Origin: Peteryoungia wuzhouensis
Lineage (GTDB): Bacteria > Pseudomonadota > Alphaproteobacteria > Rhizobiales > Rhizobiaceae
Length of the DNA stretch: 64,000 nt
Assembly (NCBI RefSeq): GCF_003205195.1
Contig: NZ_QJRY01000001.1
Span: 310,001-374,000 of the forward strand
Reading direction: 5' to 3'
In this document: one piece after another, positions 52,060 to 60,905 of the stretch
How the letters are laid out: each line of letters opens with the position of its first letter
Position numbering within the stretch: the first letter of the stretch is position 1
Notes under the pieces: model-generated
What the model was told of the DNA's origin: nothing
Seen by the model: the letters and a program-made list of their open reading frames with translations, nothing else
The model's database searches: none
Made by a program: the position numbers and the translations under genes

Positions 52060-52422
52060 ATGTCTTTCGATCCCGTCGCTGCTGCCCGCACCTTTCATGA
52101 GGCGATCAATGCGCTCGATTTCACCACCATCGACGCCTTCTTCGCCGAAGATGCCGTCTATGGTTCGGTGAAGGTCGGCCAGCTCTCGGGCAAGGCCGAG
52201 ATCATGGCGGCGTTCCGGCGCTATTTCGATACCTATCCGGATCAGGTGGCCGTCGACGAATTGACGGAGGCGGTGTCGCCGATGGCAGCGCGCGCCGTGT
52301 GGCGGCTGAAGGCGACGCATGCGCAGACCGGCGAACCGCTGGTGCGTTTTGGCGAAGAGACGATCACCTTCAACGACAAGGGCCAGATCATCTCGGTCGA
52401 AGTGACCGACTACAAGGTGTGA
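52060..52422 (+). CDS. NTF2-like/SnoaL-like protein
   Basis: 120 residues from ATG 52060 (GGAGACCCC before it). It starts RTFHEAINALDFTTIDAFFA and ends with ETITFNDKGQIISVEVTDYKV, the cone-shaped NTF2 fold. Function unknown; such small proteins act as isomerases, hydrolases or ligand carriers. Confidence 0.8.
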   Translation: MSFDPVAAARTFHEAINALDFTTIDAFFAEDAVYGSVKVGQLSGKAEIMAAFRRYFDTYPDQVAVDELTEAVSPMAARAVWRLKATHAQTGEPLVRFGEETITFNDKGQIISVEVTDYKV

Positions 52423-52488
52423 CGGGTCTCAGAGCGGATGGACCACATGTTCGAATGAAGCGGATGAAGAGGGCTGACGTGCTCATTT

Positions 52489-52574
52489 CGTCATGCTCGG
52501 GCTTGTCCCGAGCATCTACACCCGTTGAACTCATTCAGCCTTGGCAGATCCTCGGCACAAGGCCGAGGATGACG
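52489..52574. repeat. RIME-like palindromic intergenic element, copy 2
   Basis: CGTCATGCTCGG... at the left end and CCTCGG...GAGGATGACG at the right, inverted to one another and to copy 1 at 29611-29738, but with a shorter core and a diverged left hairpin. Confidence 0.72.
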
Positions 52575-52590
52575 TCGTGGTTGCCGAACG

Positions 52591-52623
52591 CAAAACGCCC
52601 GCTTGAGATGAGCGGGCGTCTTT
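52591..52623. terminator. Bidirectional terminator between the NTF2-like gene and ccrM
   Basis: ACGCCCGCT and AGCGGGCGT pair around 7 bases; CAAAA flanks the left and CTTT the right, so it can stop both convergent transcripts. It lies 24 bases from the ccrM stop codon. Confidence 0.78.
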
Positions 52624-52646
52624 GATTGGGTTGATCGGCTCGGCTC

Positions 52647-53780
<1,134 letters not shown>

Positions 53781-54002
53781 TTACTCACTCTTACGCTGAC
53801 GCAGCACGGGAACACGAGGCTTATGGTTACCGAAGTTGGTTACTGAAGCGTGAAGAGGGCGTGAGATTTTGTGCGGGGGTGGGAATGGGGAGTGCCGATC
53901 ACGGGATAATCGTCACGCGCGCCCAAAAGGCGGCGGCAAGCCGACACCTTGTCTGACCAGAGTCGATATTGTATTTTTGATGCAACATTCAGAGGAACAC
54001 TC

Positions 54003-54251
54003 ATGTCCCGCGACACCTCCGTGACACTCGGTGACCACTTCACCAGCTTCATCAACGATCAGGTGAAGACCGGGCGCTACGGGTCGGCGAGTGAGGTCAT
54101 GCGTGCAGGGTTAAGGCTGCTCGAAGAGCACGAGGCCAAGGTCAAGGCCTTACAGGATGCACTTATTGAAGGCGAACAGTCCGGCGAGCCACAACCTTTC
54201 GATTTCGATGCCTTCAAGGCGCGAAAGCGCGCTGAGTTCAAGGCCAGATGA
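54003..54251 (+). CDS. ParD-like antitoxin
   Basis: 82 residues from ATG 54003. Ribbon-helix-helix N-terminus ([19 protein letters not shown]), then [20 protein letters not shown], ending in a basic tail. This is the ParD/CopG type. The stop overlaps the toxin start as ATGA. Confidence 0.9.
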   Translation: MSRDTSVTLGDHFTSFINDQVKTGRYGSASEVMRAGLRLLEEHEAKVKALQDALIEGEQSGEPQPFDFDAFKARKRAEFKAR

Positions 54252-54541
54252 AAGCGCTCGCGCTTCTACCAGCGGCAATTGTCGATCTTGACGATATCTG
54301 GGACTACACCGCTGACACGTGGGGTATCGAGCAAGCCGACACCTATACGAACGATATCCGCGACACCTGCTTTCGCCTCGCCTCGGGTTCCGCACGGGGC
54401 CGTCCGGTGGATGTGCGCCCAGGATACCTGAAGCAATCTGTCGGATCGCACATCATCTATTTTCGAGACAAGCCTGAGCGAGTGGAAGTCGTTCGCATCC
54501 TGCATCAGAAGCAGGATGTCAGCCAAAATCTGCCGAACTGA
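54248..54541 (+). CDS. ParE-like toxin
   Basis: 97 residues. [19 protein letters not shown], then SIRxT-like [21 protein letters not shown] and [20 protein letters not shown] are the ParE/RelE fold. It overlaps its ParD partner as ATGA. Probably a gyrase-targeting growth inhibitor. Confidence 0.9.
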   Translation: MKALALLPAAIVDLDDIWDYTADTWGIEQADTYTNDIRDTCFRLASGSARGRPVDVRPGYLKQSVGSHIIYFRDKPERVEVVRILHQKQDVSQNLPN

Positions 54542-54551
54542 AAATGCGCCG

Positions 54552-54893
54552 TCAGCGTCCCGCATCCCACTCTTTCACCACCGCCTTCTTCGCCTGATCC
54601 CGCCACACCCGGATGAGGTTTTGCCGCGCCCATTCGATATCGACTCGATCCGGGCGGGCGAGCACCAGCGGATGCGGCCGATGGTGGTCGGTGGTGAAGA
54701 AGGTCTCCGGATCCATCTCGATCAGATGATCGCGCTCCTCGAAGGGCACCTTGAAGACCGGACAGTCATGGGTCGGGTTCCAGAACAGCATGGCCTTGCC
54801 GTTGACTTTGAAGGAGGGATGCCCCCAGGAGGTGGTTTCCTCCGTCGTCGGCAAAGCGAGGATGATCTGGCGCAGGGTGTCGAGGGTGGTCAT
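54552..54893 (-). CDS. MmcQ/YjbR family protein
   Basis: 113 residues: LPTTEETTSWGHPSFKVNGK, FKVPFEERDHLIEMDPETFF and DVEWARQNLIR-like VDIEWARQNLIRVW. This matches the MmcQ/YjbR family with a CyaY-like fold. No enzymatic role is known. It converges with the ParE gene. Confidence 0.87.
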   Translation of the reverse strand: MTTLDTLRQIILALPTTEETTSWGHPSFKVNGKAMLFWNPTHDCPVFKVPFEERDHLIEMDPETFFTTDHHRPHPLVLARPDRVDIEWARQNLIRVWRDQAKKAVVKEWDAGR

Positions 54894-54918
54894 GGTGGGG
54901 CCTCCGGGCGGGAAGGGC

Positions 54919-55110
54919 TCAGAAGGGCTCTGACCGCAGCCTAATCCCGTTCAGTTCCAAAAGATCTGCGACAGCGGCCATGACCTTCGGCTGAAGCTTT
55001 TCCATGCTGTCGGATTCTACCGCCAGACCTTCGATATCATTGCTGGTGGCCACCCAGACCTCGGCCTCGTCGTCCCAGGTGGCGCGCACGATGATCGACC
55101 GCATGTTCAT
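54919..55110 (-). CDS. DUF1902/HicB-like protein, 63 residues
   Basis: Starts at ATG 55110 or 55104. The sequence MRSIIVRATWDDEAEVWVAT then SNDIEGLAVESDSMEKL is the DUF1902 antitoxin-like fold, related to HicB. No HicA-like toxin is seen on either side, so it may be an orphan. The upstream region is a repeat (55180-55251), perhaps explaining loss of a partner. Confidence 0.78.
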   Translation of the reverse strand: MNMRSIIVRATWDDEAEVWVATSNDIEGLAVESDSMEKLQPKVMAAVADLLELNGIRLRSEPF

Positions 55111-55179
55111 CTCGGCTTTCTCCGGTGTCGATGGGAGAGACCCTACACCTAACCAAGGACAGACGAAAGCGGCTGATGA

Positions 55180-55251
55180 GCCCCTCATCCCCGGCGCAAC
55201 GAGTTGCGCCTGACCCTTCGGGCACCGTCTCCCCGCAGGCGGGGCGAAGGG
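55180..55251. repeat. CCTCATCCCCGGCGCAA-type intergenic repeat
   Basis: Similar to 35289-35358: CCTCATCCCCGGCGCAA, TTGCGCCTGAC, then CCGTCTCCCCGCAGGCGGGG. The internal arms GGCGCAA / TTGCGCC fold as a hairpin. Confidence 0.68.
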
Positions 55252-55264
55252 GATACCGTCGGCG

Positions 55265-55687
55265 TCAGATCCCAACCCGCACGCCGACATAACCACCATC
55301 GGCAACGCTGTCGCACAGTCCAGACCATTCGCAGCCTGAACAGGCGGTGCGGATCTCGCCGGTGGCGAAGGTTTTTCGGAGGCGGGCGAGAAGCGCTGGG
55401 GATGGCGTGATGCGAGCGCCGAGGTTCAAGGGGCTGCCGATGAGGCGGGCAACGGTTCTCGCCGCCTCGCGATCGCGCTCCACGACGCTTGTCCCATGGC
55501 AATGGGCCTCGGGGTCTGCGGTCAGTGGTCCGCAGATGTCGTCCGGCCCAGCCACCAGTTCGATCTCCTCGCCGGCCGAGAGCCTTGCGGCAATGGCCTC
55601 GTAGTTCTCGACGAAGGCGGGAGAATAGCCCTTGCCGACATAGGTCAGCATGCAGAGCAGGTGGTGGGGGCGGAGCCGGACGGTCAT
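55265..55687 (-). CDS. DUF1284 protein
   Basis: 140 residues: RLRPHHLLCMLTYVGKGYSP near the N-terminus is diagnostic of DUF1284. Cysteines at CML, DICG, AHCHG and CSGCEWSGLC could bind a metal or Fe-S cluster. Function unknown. It follows bioY by 24 bases and may share its transcript and BioR control. Confidence 0.83.
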   Translation of the reverse strand: MTVRLRPHHLLCMLTYVGKGYSPAFVENYEAIAARLSAGEEIELVAGPDDICGPLTADPEAHCHGTSVVERDREAARTVARLIGSPLNLGARITPSPALLARLRKTFATGEIRTACSGCEWSGLCDSVADGGYVGVRVGI

Positions 55688-55711
55688 CGGTCTATCGTGG
55701 CAGATGGCCGC

Positions 55712-56299
55712 TCAGAGGTCGAGCGGCTGTGCCTTGCGGCGGGCAAGGGCCAGCAGCAGGGCAGCGGCGAGCGCCGATTTGATCACGGCGCCCAGGATGA
55801 AGGGCGTGACGCCAAAGGCCAGACCTTTTTCCAGACCGATCATCCAAGACAACCAGGCGCCGCCAATGGCGAGGCACAGAATGTTGGCGGAGAGATGGGC
55901 GACGAAGCTTTTCACCACCTGGCGGCCCGTCCAGCCCTTTTCCGCGAGAAAGCCGGCAAGGGCAGCGATGATCGGGAAGGAGACGAGATAACCAGCCGTC
56001 GGGCCGGCAAAGGGGGCAAGGCCGCCGGAGGCATTGGCGAGGACCGGAAGGCCCAGCATCGCCTCGCCGAGCCAGGCGAGCACGGTGAGCGCGCCGAGGC
56101 GCCAACCATAGAGCACGCCGAGCATGGTCAAGGCAAAGGTTTGCAGGGTGATCGGGACCGGCACCATGGGAACCGAGACCTGGGAGGCGAGCGCCAGGAT
56201 GCCAGTGCCGGATAGCACAAGCGCAGCCTTTACCGGCAGCGAACGGCCGGACAGGCCGAGCGGATCGAAACGGTGGGACAGGGCGGAAGCAGTCGTCAT
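55712..56299 (-). CDS. bioY: Biotin transporter substrate-specific component BioY
   Basis: 195 residues from ATG 56299 with TGGAG upstream, six membrane spans. VSVPMVPVPITLQTFALTML and NASGGLAPFAGPTAGYLVSF are the BioY hallmark. It imports biotin, alone or with an ECF module (BioMN is not nearby). Exact BioR-type boxes lie 14 bp and further upstream. Confidence 0.94.
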   Translation of the reverse strand: MTTASALSHRFDPLGLSGRSLPVKAALVLSGTGILALASQVSVPMVPVPITLQTFALTMLGVLYGWRLGALTVLAWLGEAMLGLPVLANASGGLAPFAGPTAGYLVSFPIIAALAGFLAEKGWTGRQVVKSFVAHLSANILCLAIGGAWLSWMIGLEKGLAFGVTPFILGAVIKSALAAALLLALARRKAQPLDL

Positions 56300-56312
56300 C
56301 GCAATCTCCATT

Positions 56313-56322
56313 TTATAGATAA
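56313..56322. promoter_or_regulatory. BioR box 1 (TTATAGATAA)
   Basis: Exact match to the BioR consensus TTATMKATAA, 14 bp before the bioY start codon. BioR is the GntR-type biotin repressor of alphaproteobacteria. A partial second box TTATCTATGC is at 56343-56352. Confidence 0.9.
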
Positions 56323-56511
56323 TTTTATTCACGGCGAATCTTTTATCTATGCTTTCGGCGGGCGGCAAGTCTAAGTCGGGCTAGTCAGACGGCAATCATG
56401 TGGACAGAAAATCGCCAGCACTGTGATATTTTGCGATAGAAATACAGACACGCCGTTGGTTTTTCTGATATATTTTCCGAAACCCATGCAATCAAAGTAT
56501 CAGCTGACATA

Positions 56512-56521
56512 TTATCTATAA
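56512..56521. promoter_or_regulatory. BioR box (TTATCTATAA) between bioY and the carbonic anhydrase gene
   Basis: Second exact TTATMKATAA match, 213 bp upstream of bioY and 206 bp upstream of the carbonic anhydrase gene on the opposite strand. It could serve either promoter. Confidence 0.75.
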
Positions 56522-56726
56522 TTTGAAGCTGCCGTCGTATACCAATTCCAAGGTAAGGACCTAGCCTAAAAATGGTCCGGCAATCACGGCATTTCCGAAA
56601 ACCATCATTTACAAATAACCCGCAGGATGAGGCGGAATGCGATCGTGTGGCTGGCGGGGTGCGGATTTTCCGTGGCTCGCCATCCGCGTCGAGCACGCCT
56701 TTCCACCTCAACACGGGAGCCGACCG

Positions 56727-57584
56727 ATGTGTCTCGACTGCAATGACCTTGGCATGAAAGGTCTGAAGCGCCGCCATCTGATGAAACTCGCCGGCCTCGG
56801 CTTTGTCGCAAGCGGGATCGCGCCGATGGCGCAGGCCTCCGAGACGAAGAAGCCTGCGGCCGCAGACGCGCATGGCGTGGACGGGCATGCGGCCGAGGCG
56901 CCAGCCGAGAGCGGCCATGACGCGCCCCAGGCAGCCGAGGCCAAGCCGGCGGCCGCGGACCCGCATGCGGCACCGGCGGACGGGCTGACGCCGAAACAGG
57001 CGCTGGCCAAACTGAAGGAGGGCAATCGCCGCTTTGTCGAGGATGCCAATGCCTGCGCCGCCGATCTTGCCGCACGCCGCACCGAGCTTGCCGGCGGGCA
57101 ACACCCCTGGGCGATCGTGCTCACCTGTTCCGACAGCCGGGTGACGCCGGAGCTGATCTTTGGCGGCGTGACACTTGGCGAACTCTTTGTCGTGCGCAAT
57201 GCCGGGAATGTGCTCGATACCGGCGCGCTGGGCACGATCGAATACGGCACCGAACATCTGCATGCGCCGCTGGTGGTGGTCATGGGCCACAAGAAATGCG
57301 GGGCGGTGGCGGCCGCCTGCGACGTGGTGAAGAAGGGGGCTGAGCTCGAAGGCTCGATCGGCAAGATGGTGCAGCCGATCCTGCCGGTGGCGCTGGCCGC
57401 GCTGTTCACATCTGAGGATTTCGTCGGCCAGACGGTGCGCAACAATGCGGTTTCCGGGACCAAGCGCATTACCGAAGAAAGCGCCATCGTCTCGCATCTG
57501 GTGGATAGCGGGGCGGTGAAGGTGATTGCTGCCGTCTATGACATTGAGACGGGCGAAGTGCAGTTCATCGACAAGATCGCCTGA
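56727..57584 (+). CDS. Tat-exported beta-carbonic anhydrase
   Basis: 285 residues from ATG 56727, GGGAG upstream. The N-terminus carries LKRRHLMKLAGLG, a twin-arginine signal (Arg15-Arg16) with cleavage near AQASE. A His/Ala/Pro-rich spacer (about 40-85) follows, then the beta-class enzyme: zinc ligands Cys134 and Asp136/Arg138 dyad in CSDSR, His188 and Cys191 in MGHKKCGA. It should act in the periplasm, hydrating CO2 to bicarbonate. Most bacterial beta enzymes are cytoplasmic, so export is notable. Confidence 0.88.
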   Translation: MCLDCNDLGMKGLKRRHLMKLAGLGFVASGIAPMAQASETKKPAAADAHGVDGHAAEAPAESGHDAPQAAEAKPAAADPHAAPADGLTPKQALAKLKEGNRRFVEDANACAADLAARRTELAGGQHPWAIVLTCSDSRVTPELIFGGVTLGELFVVRNAGNVLDTGALGTIEYGTEHLHAPLVVVMGHKKCGAVAAACDVVKKGAELEGSIGKMVQPILPVALAALFTSEDFVGQTVRNNAVSGTKRITEESAIVSHLVDSGAVKVIAAVYDIETGEVQFIDKIA

Positions 57585-57597
57585 GGACGGAGTGGCG

Positions 57598-57733
57598 CCC
57601 TCCCCTTCATGGGTAGGGTCGGACCACAGGTCCGGGGTGGGTGAGCAAAGGTGGCCGCCGCCGTCCATGGCACTCATGGAAAATCACCCCACCCGCCGCT
57701 TTGCGGCGACCTCCCCCTCAAGGGGAGGTGGGT
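57598..57733. repeat. Composite intergenic repeat, left copy of a tandem duplication
   Basis: About 136 bp; begins CCCTCCCCTTC, contains GGTCCGGGGTGGG and ends CCTCAAGGGGAGG. The right copy at 57806-57943 is nearly identical apart from scattered substitutions. The terminal arms of each copy are inverted repeats. Confidence 0.85.
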
Positions 57734-57805
57734 AGAGCGTGGCATCTCAGCGGAGGCAAATCCCGGATGCTCTGGCTGACAAACACTGGCGTTTCGGCGG
57801 AACCA

Positions 57806-57943
57806 CCCTCCCCTTGAGGGGGAGGGTCGGACCGCAGGTCCGGGGTGGGGTGAGCAAGGGTGGCCGCCGCCATCCGTGGCACTCGTGGAAAATCACCCCA
57901 CCCGCCGCTTTGCGGCGACCTCCCCCTCAAGGGGAGGTAGGGG
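57806..57943. repeat. Composite intergenic repeat, right copy of a tandem duplication
   Basis: Same element as 57598-57733, separated by about 72 bp. Its left 45 bp equal the repeat upstream of smc at 35001-35046. No ORF is supported in either copy. Confidence 0.85.
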
Positions 57944-57948
57944 AGATC

Positions 57949-58641
57949 TCACCCGACGATCGCAAAGCCTTCGGTCTCCGCACGGCCCGGCACCGGCATC
58001 GGGGCGCGGCCGATCCATTGAACGTGGCGTTCCAGGATGCGGGCGGCTTCCGTCGCATTGCCGGATTTCAGCGCTTCCAAGATGGCGCGGTGATCGTGGT
58101 CGGTGCGGGCTTCCCAGGTGGCGCGCCAGGCGACGAAGAGGAAACGGGCGGAGACGGCATGCAGGTCGTCGATGACAGAGAGCAGGCGCGGCATGCCGCA
58201 GGTCGAGACGATCAGACGGTGGAAGCGGCGGTTGGCCTCCTCCCAGGTTCGCACGTCCTTGGCGTCATCAGCATCGGCTGCGGCCCGTTCGGCAGCGGCC
58301 AGCACGTCGGGCGTCAGGTTCGGGGCAGCGTGACGGAGCGCCAGGACTTCGAGGGCCGCGCGCATTTCGGCGACTTCACGGACCTGCTTCAGATCAAAGC
58401 TCGCGACCCGCACGCCGCGGCGCGGAATGCTGACGACGAGGCCTTGCGCCTCCAGCCGGCGAAAGGCTTCGCGCACGGGCACGTGGCTTGCGCCGAATTC
58501 TTCGGCAATATGGTCCTGGGCGAGCCGCGATCCGGGCACGAGCTCGCCATGGATGATACGCTCGGCCAGCGCACGGCTGATGCGGCTCGCAATCGTATCC
58601 TCAGGCGAATCTTCGGGCTTTTTCGGCATGGCTCCCTGCAT
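57949..58641 (-). CDS. GntR-family regulator (FadR/FCD type)
   Basis: 230 residues. The winged HTH is in the N-terminal third (LVPGSRLAQDHIAEEFGASH, HVPVREAFRRLEAQGLV). The C-terminal FCD domain contains EMRAALEVLALRHAAP and metal-type histidines (RRFHRLIV, HVQWIG). The ligand is unknown. Its position near the bioY/BioR-box region makes a BioR identity conceivable, but other GntR roles are equally possible. Confidence 0.85.
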   Translation of the reverse strand: MQGAMPKKPEDSPEDTIASRISRALAERIIHGELVPGSRLAQDHIAEEFGASHVPVREAFRRLEAQGLVVSIPRRGVRVASFDLKQVREVAEMRAALEVLALRHAAPNLTPDVLAAAERAAADADDAKDVRTWEEANRRFHRLIVSTCGMPRLLSVIDDLHAVSARFLFVAWRATWEARTDHDHRAILEALKSGNATEAARILERHVQWIGRAPMPVPGRAETEGFAIVG

Positions 58642-58684
58642 AGTCAGCGGGAGGTCGCTTGTCGAGGGAGGGACGACCGGAGCG

Positions 58685-58999
58685 TCAGTCGATGGCCCGC
58701 AGGATGGCCTGCCAATCCTGACGGCCGCCCAGAAGGCGGAGGATGGTCAACTCGCCTCCCACGCCGATATAGACGACCAGGTGACTGCTAAAAAGATAGA
58801 TCCGTACCGGAGGTGTGAATTCGAGACGCTCGCGAAACAGGGGCGGCGACCGGCCAACCCGGTCAAATGCCAAGACGAGTTCATCGAGATACCGATCGGC
58901 CTGATCGGCAGACCAGGTTTCCGCACCATAGGTCCAGATGGTTTCAAGATCCCGCAGCGCTTCCGGCGCAATCGCATAGGTGCCGCTAGCGGGCGCCAT
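58685..58999 (-). CDS. ParE-like toxin (second ParDE pair)
   Basis: 104 residues from ATG 58999: YAIAPEALRDLETIWTYGAE, then QADRYLDELVLAFDRVGRSP and VRIYLFSSHLVVYIG. RelE/ParE fold. It overlaps its antitoxin gene by 14 bases. Confidence 0.87.
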   Translation of the reverse strand: MAPASGTYAIAPEALRDLETIWTYGAETWSADQADRYLDELVLAFDRVGRSPPLFRERLEFTPPVRIYLFSSHLVVYIGVGGELTILRLLGGRQDWQAILRAID

Positions 59000-59231
59000 G
59001 GCTTTCTCGCATGCGCCGCTTGAACGCCTCCGGATCGAAGGGTTCCGGTGGGCCGCTTTCGACGCCCTTGGTGATGGCGGCCTGGAGTTGTTCGAAGGCA
59101 GCAAGCCGCTTCTGGTCCTTGCGGATCAGGTCGCGGATGTAATCGCTGGCATTGCCGTAGCGACCGCTCTCGGTCTGACGCTCTACCCAGGCCTTCATCG
59201 GATCGGGCAGTGATACATTCATCGTTGCCAT
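58986..59231 (-). CDS. ParD-like antitoxin (second ParDE pair)
   Basis: 81 residues from ATG 59231 with GGAGGC upstream. Ribbon-helix-helix: MNVSLPDPMKAWVERQTESG, then RYGNASDYIRDLIRKDQKR. Different from the first ParD at 54003, so not a recent duplicate. Confidence 0.89.
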   Translation of the reverse strand: MATMNVSLPDPMKAWVERQTESGRYGNASDYIRDLIRKDQKRLAAFEQLQAAITKGVESGPPEPFDPEAFKRRMRESHGAR

Positions 59232-59294
59232 GGGCTGCCTCCTGTCATTCAGAGAATGATGGTGCTTATGGCAAAGTCTGTCAAAACTCTCCCC

Positions 59295-59639
59295 TCACCC
59301 ATGCTGCGCGCGGCTATCCTCCGGCGCCTCCTCCCGCTCCGTCAGGCCATAGTCGCGCAGGACATGGGCGACGCGCAGGCGGTAGTCGGCGAAAACGCCG
59401 CCACGGCCGGCGCTCTGGGCGGCGCGATGATCCGGGGTTTCGCGCCAGCGGCGCACGGCCTCCTCATCGCGCCAGAAGGACAGCGACAAGAGCTTGCCGC
59501 GCGTGGTCAGGCTTTCGAAACGCTCGACGGAGATGAAGCCGTCGATCTTTTCCAGCCGGGCGCGCAGGTCGCCGGCGAGATCAAGATAGCGGTGGCGCTC
59601 GCCGATGAAGGGCACGACCTCGAAGATGACGGCGATCAT
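59295..59639 (-). CDS. Antibiotic biosynthesis monooxygenase (ABM) domain protein
   Basis: 114 residues with an ABM dimeric alpha/beta barrel: VIFEVVPFIGERHRYLDL, GFISVERFESLTTRGKLLSL and SFWRDEEAVRRWRETPDHR. Likely an oxygenase-like or heme/quinone-handling protein. It overlaps the NIPSNAP gene as ATGA and is probably controlled by the divergent ArsR regulator. Confidence 0.87.
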   Translation of the reverse strand: MIAVIFEVVPFIGERHRYLDLAGDLRARLEKIDGFISVERFESLTTRGKLLSLSFWRDEEAVRRWRETPDHRAAQSAGRGGVFADYRLRVAHVLRDYGLTEREEAPEDSRAQHG

Positions 59640-59965
59640 GGCTGAACCTTCGATGATGGCGGGTTCGATACGTTCTTCAGGAAGAGCCGGTCTTCCTCGA
59701 GGATGAAGCGGGCGCTTTTGGCGAATTCGTAATTGGCCTTGCCGAGCGGATCGGCTGCAAGCCTTGCGCGATAGGCCTCATAAGCCGCGAGATCCTCGAT
59801 ATGGTAGATGCCGTAGGCAGTCGTGGCGGAGCCCTCATGCGGGGCGAAATAGCCGACGAGATCGGCGCCGCAGCGCGGGATCGCCTCGCCCCAGTTGCGG
59901 GCGTAAGTTGCGAAGTCATCGCGGCCGAAGGGGTCGATGCGGTAACGGATGATGCAGGTGATCAT
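59636..59965 (-). CDS. NIPSNAP family protein
   Basis: 109 residues from ATG 59965 (GAGGAG upstream). CIIRYRIDPFGRDDFATYAR and DLVGYFAPHEGSATTAYGIY match NIPSNAP, another dimeric alpha/beta-barrel family. First gene of a two-gene operon with the ABM protein. The frame can be extended upstream, but that would overrun the operators. Confidence 0.86.
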   Translation of the reverse strand: MITCIIRYRIDPFGRDDFATYARNWGEAIPRCGADLVGYFAPHEGSATTAYGIYHIEDLAAYEAYRARLAADPLGKANYEFAKSARFILEEDRLFLKNVSNPPSSKVQP

Positions 59966-60019
59966 GGCTGGCTCCTCGTTGTTGACGAGGCGGTTCTGGC
60001 ATGGCGGCATCGGGTGATG

Positions 60020-60037
60020 CTTCGATCGCGGTCGAAG
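60020..60037. promoter_or_regulatory. Putative ArsR-type operator, site 1
   Basis: Imperfect palindrome CTTCGATCGCGGTCGAAG in the divergent space between the NIPSNAP operon and the ArsR-type gene. A related dyad lies at 60063-60080, so the region also forms a larger inverted repeat (60017-60036 with 60064-60083). Confidence 0.7.
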
Positions 60038-60062
60038 TTTCGGCGGTCTCTTCTCCGCGACA

Positions 60063-60080
60063 GTTCGACCGGGATCGAAG
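60063..60080. promoter_or_regulatory. Putative ArsR-type operator, site 2
   Basis: GTTCGACCGGGATCGAAG, same half-sites as site 1 with one mismatch. Centres are 43 bp apart. Likely bound by the regulator encoded at 60131. Confidence 0.7.
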
Positions 60081-60130
60081 CATGGGCTACATTGTTGCTC
60101 CATCATAACACCGACAGAGGAGAGCATCTC

Positions 60131-60814
60131 ATGGCCGAAGGACCCGACATTGCGCGCATCGCTTCGCTGATCGGCGATCCCGCCCGCTCGAACATGCTGC
60201 TGGCCCTTCTCGGCGGCAAGGCGTTGACGGCGACGGAACTGGCGGGGGCTGCGGGCGTGACGCTTCCGACGGCGAGTTCCCATCTGTCGAAGCTCGAAGA
60301 GGGTGGATTGCTTACGCAACGCAAGCAGGGCCGGCATCGCTATTTCGCGCTGGCCGATGGCCATGTCGGGGCAATGATCGAGAGCCTGATGAGCTTTTCG
60401 GCGACGCGCGGGCACCTGCGCCATCGCGCCGGGCCGAAAGAGCCGGAGCTCCGGAAAGCCCGCATCTGCTACGACCATCTTGCCGGCGATTATGGCGTGC
60501 GCATGCTGGACAGCCTAGTCGCGCGAGGGGCGATCCGCGCCGAAGACGAGGCACTGACTTTGACGTCGGCCGGTGACGCGCTGCTGAGCGATCACGGTGT
60601 CGATATCGGCAGCCTGCGGGCCAAACGCCGCCCGCTCTGCCGCGCCTGCCTCGACTGGAGCGAGCGGCGCACGCATCTGGCCGGCTCGCTGGGCGCTGCG
60701 CTTCTTTCGCACTTCCTCGACCAGGGGCATGCCCGGCGGGTCGAGGAAAGCCGGATCATCCGCTTTTCGCCGGAAGGCGAGCGCCGGTTTCTCGCAATGT
60801 TTCCCATGGCTTGA
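60131..60814 (+). CDS. ArsR-family winged-helix regulator
   Basis: 227 residues from ATG 60131 with AGGAGAG upstream. The HTH is in residues 10-80 (IASLIGDPARSNMLLALLGG, TASSHLSKLEEGGLL). A long C-terminal extension contains CRACLDWSERRTHLAG, typical of this larger ArsR group. It is divergent from the NIPSNAP/ABM operon, with two dyad sites in between, so it presumably represses both directions. The effector is not a simple metal site, as no CxC is seen in the HTH. Confidence 0.88.
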   Translation: MAEGPDIARIASLIGDPARSNMLLALLGGKALTATELAGAAGVTLPTASSHLSKLEEGGLLTQRKQGRHRYFALADGHVGAMIESLMSFSATRGHLRHRAGPKEPELRKARICYDHLAGDYGVRMLDSLVARGAIRAEDEALTLTSAGDALLSDHGVDIGSLRAKRRPLCRACLDWSERRTHLAGSLGAALLSHFLDQGHARRVEESRIIRFSPEGERRFLAMFPMA

Positions 60815-60853
60815 AGATGCGATGCGCGAGGCGCCATCCGAGCCCTTGAAAAG

Positions 60854-60875
60854 AAACCAACCGTACGGTATGTTT
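60854..60875. promoter_or_regulatory. Putative TetR operator upstream of the SMR gene
   Basis: The 10-bp core ACCGTACGGT (60860-60869) is perfectly palindromic and is extended by symmetric AAAC and GTTT arms, each two bases away. It stands 30 bp before the SMR start codon; the coupled gene after SMR is a TetR regulator. Confidence 0.78.
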
Positions 60876-60905
60876 TATACAATTGCCGCCTCCGGAGTGT
60901 CTTCG

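Larger units (their letters stand above)
56300..56726. other. AT-rich divergent promoter region between bioY and carbonic anhydrase
   Basis: About 430 bp with a strongly AT-rich core (56400-56600) and the BioR boxes. No gene is visible. Confidence 0.6.

Noticed and set aside
53840-54055. 71-residue minus-strand frame between ccrM and parD
   Set aside because: No ribosome site and covers the ParD start and probable promoter region.
56385-57677. Long minus-strand frame opposite the carbonic anhydrase gene
   Set aside because: The plus strand has all catalytic residues and a Tat signal; the antisense product is low-complexity His/Arg/Ala.
57600-57948. Possible small genes inside the tandem repeat
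   Set aside because: Frames exist only because of GC-rich repeat sequence; no start signals or conserved residues.
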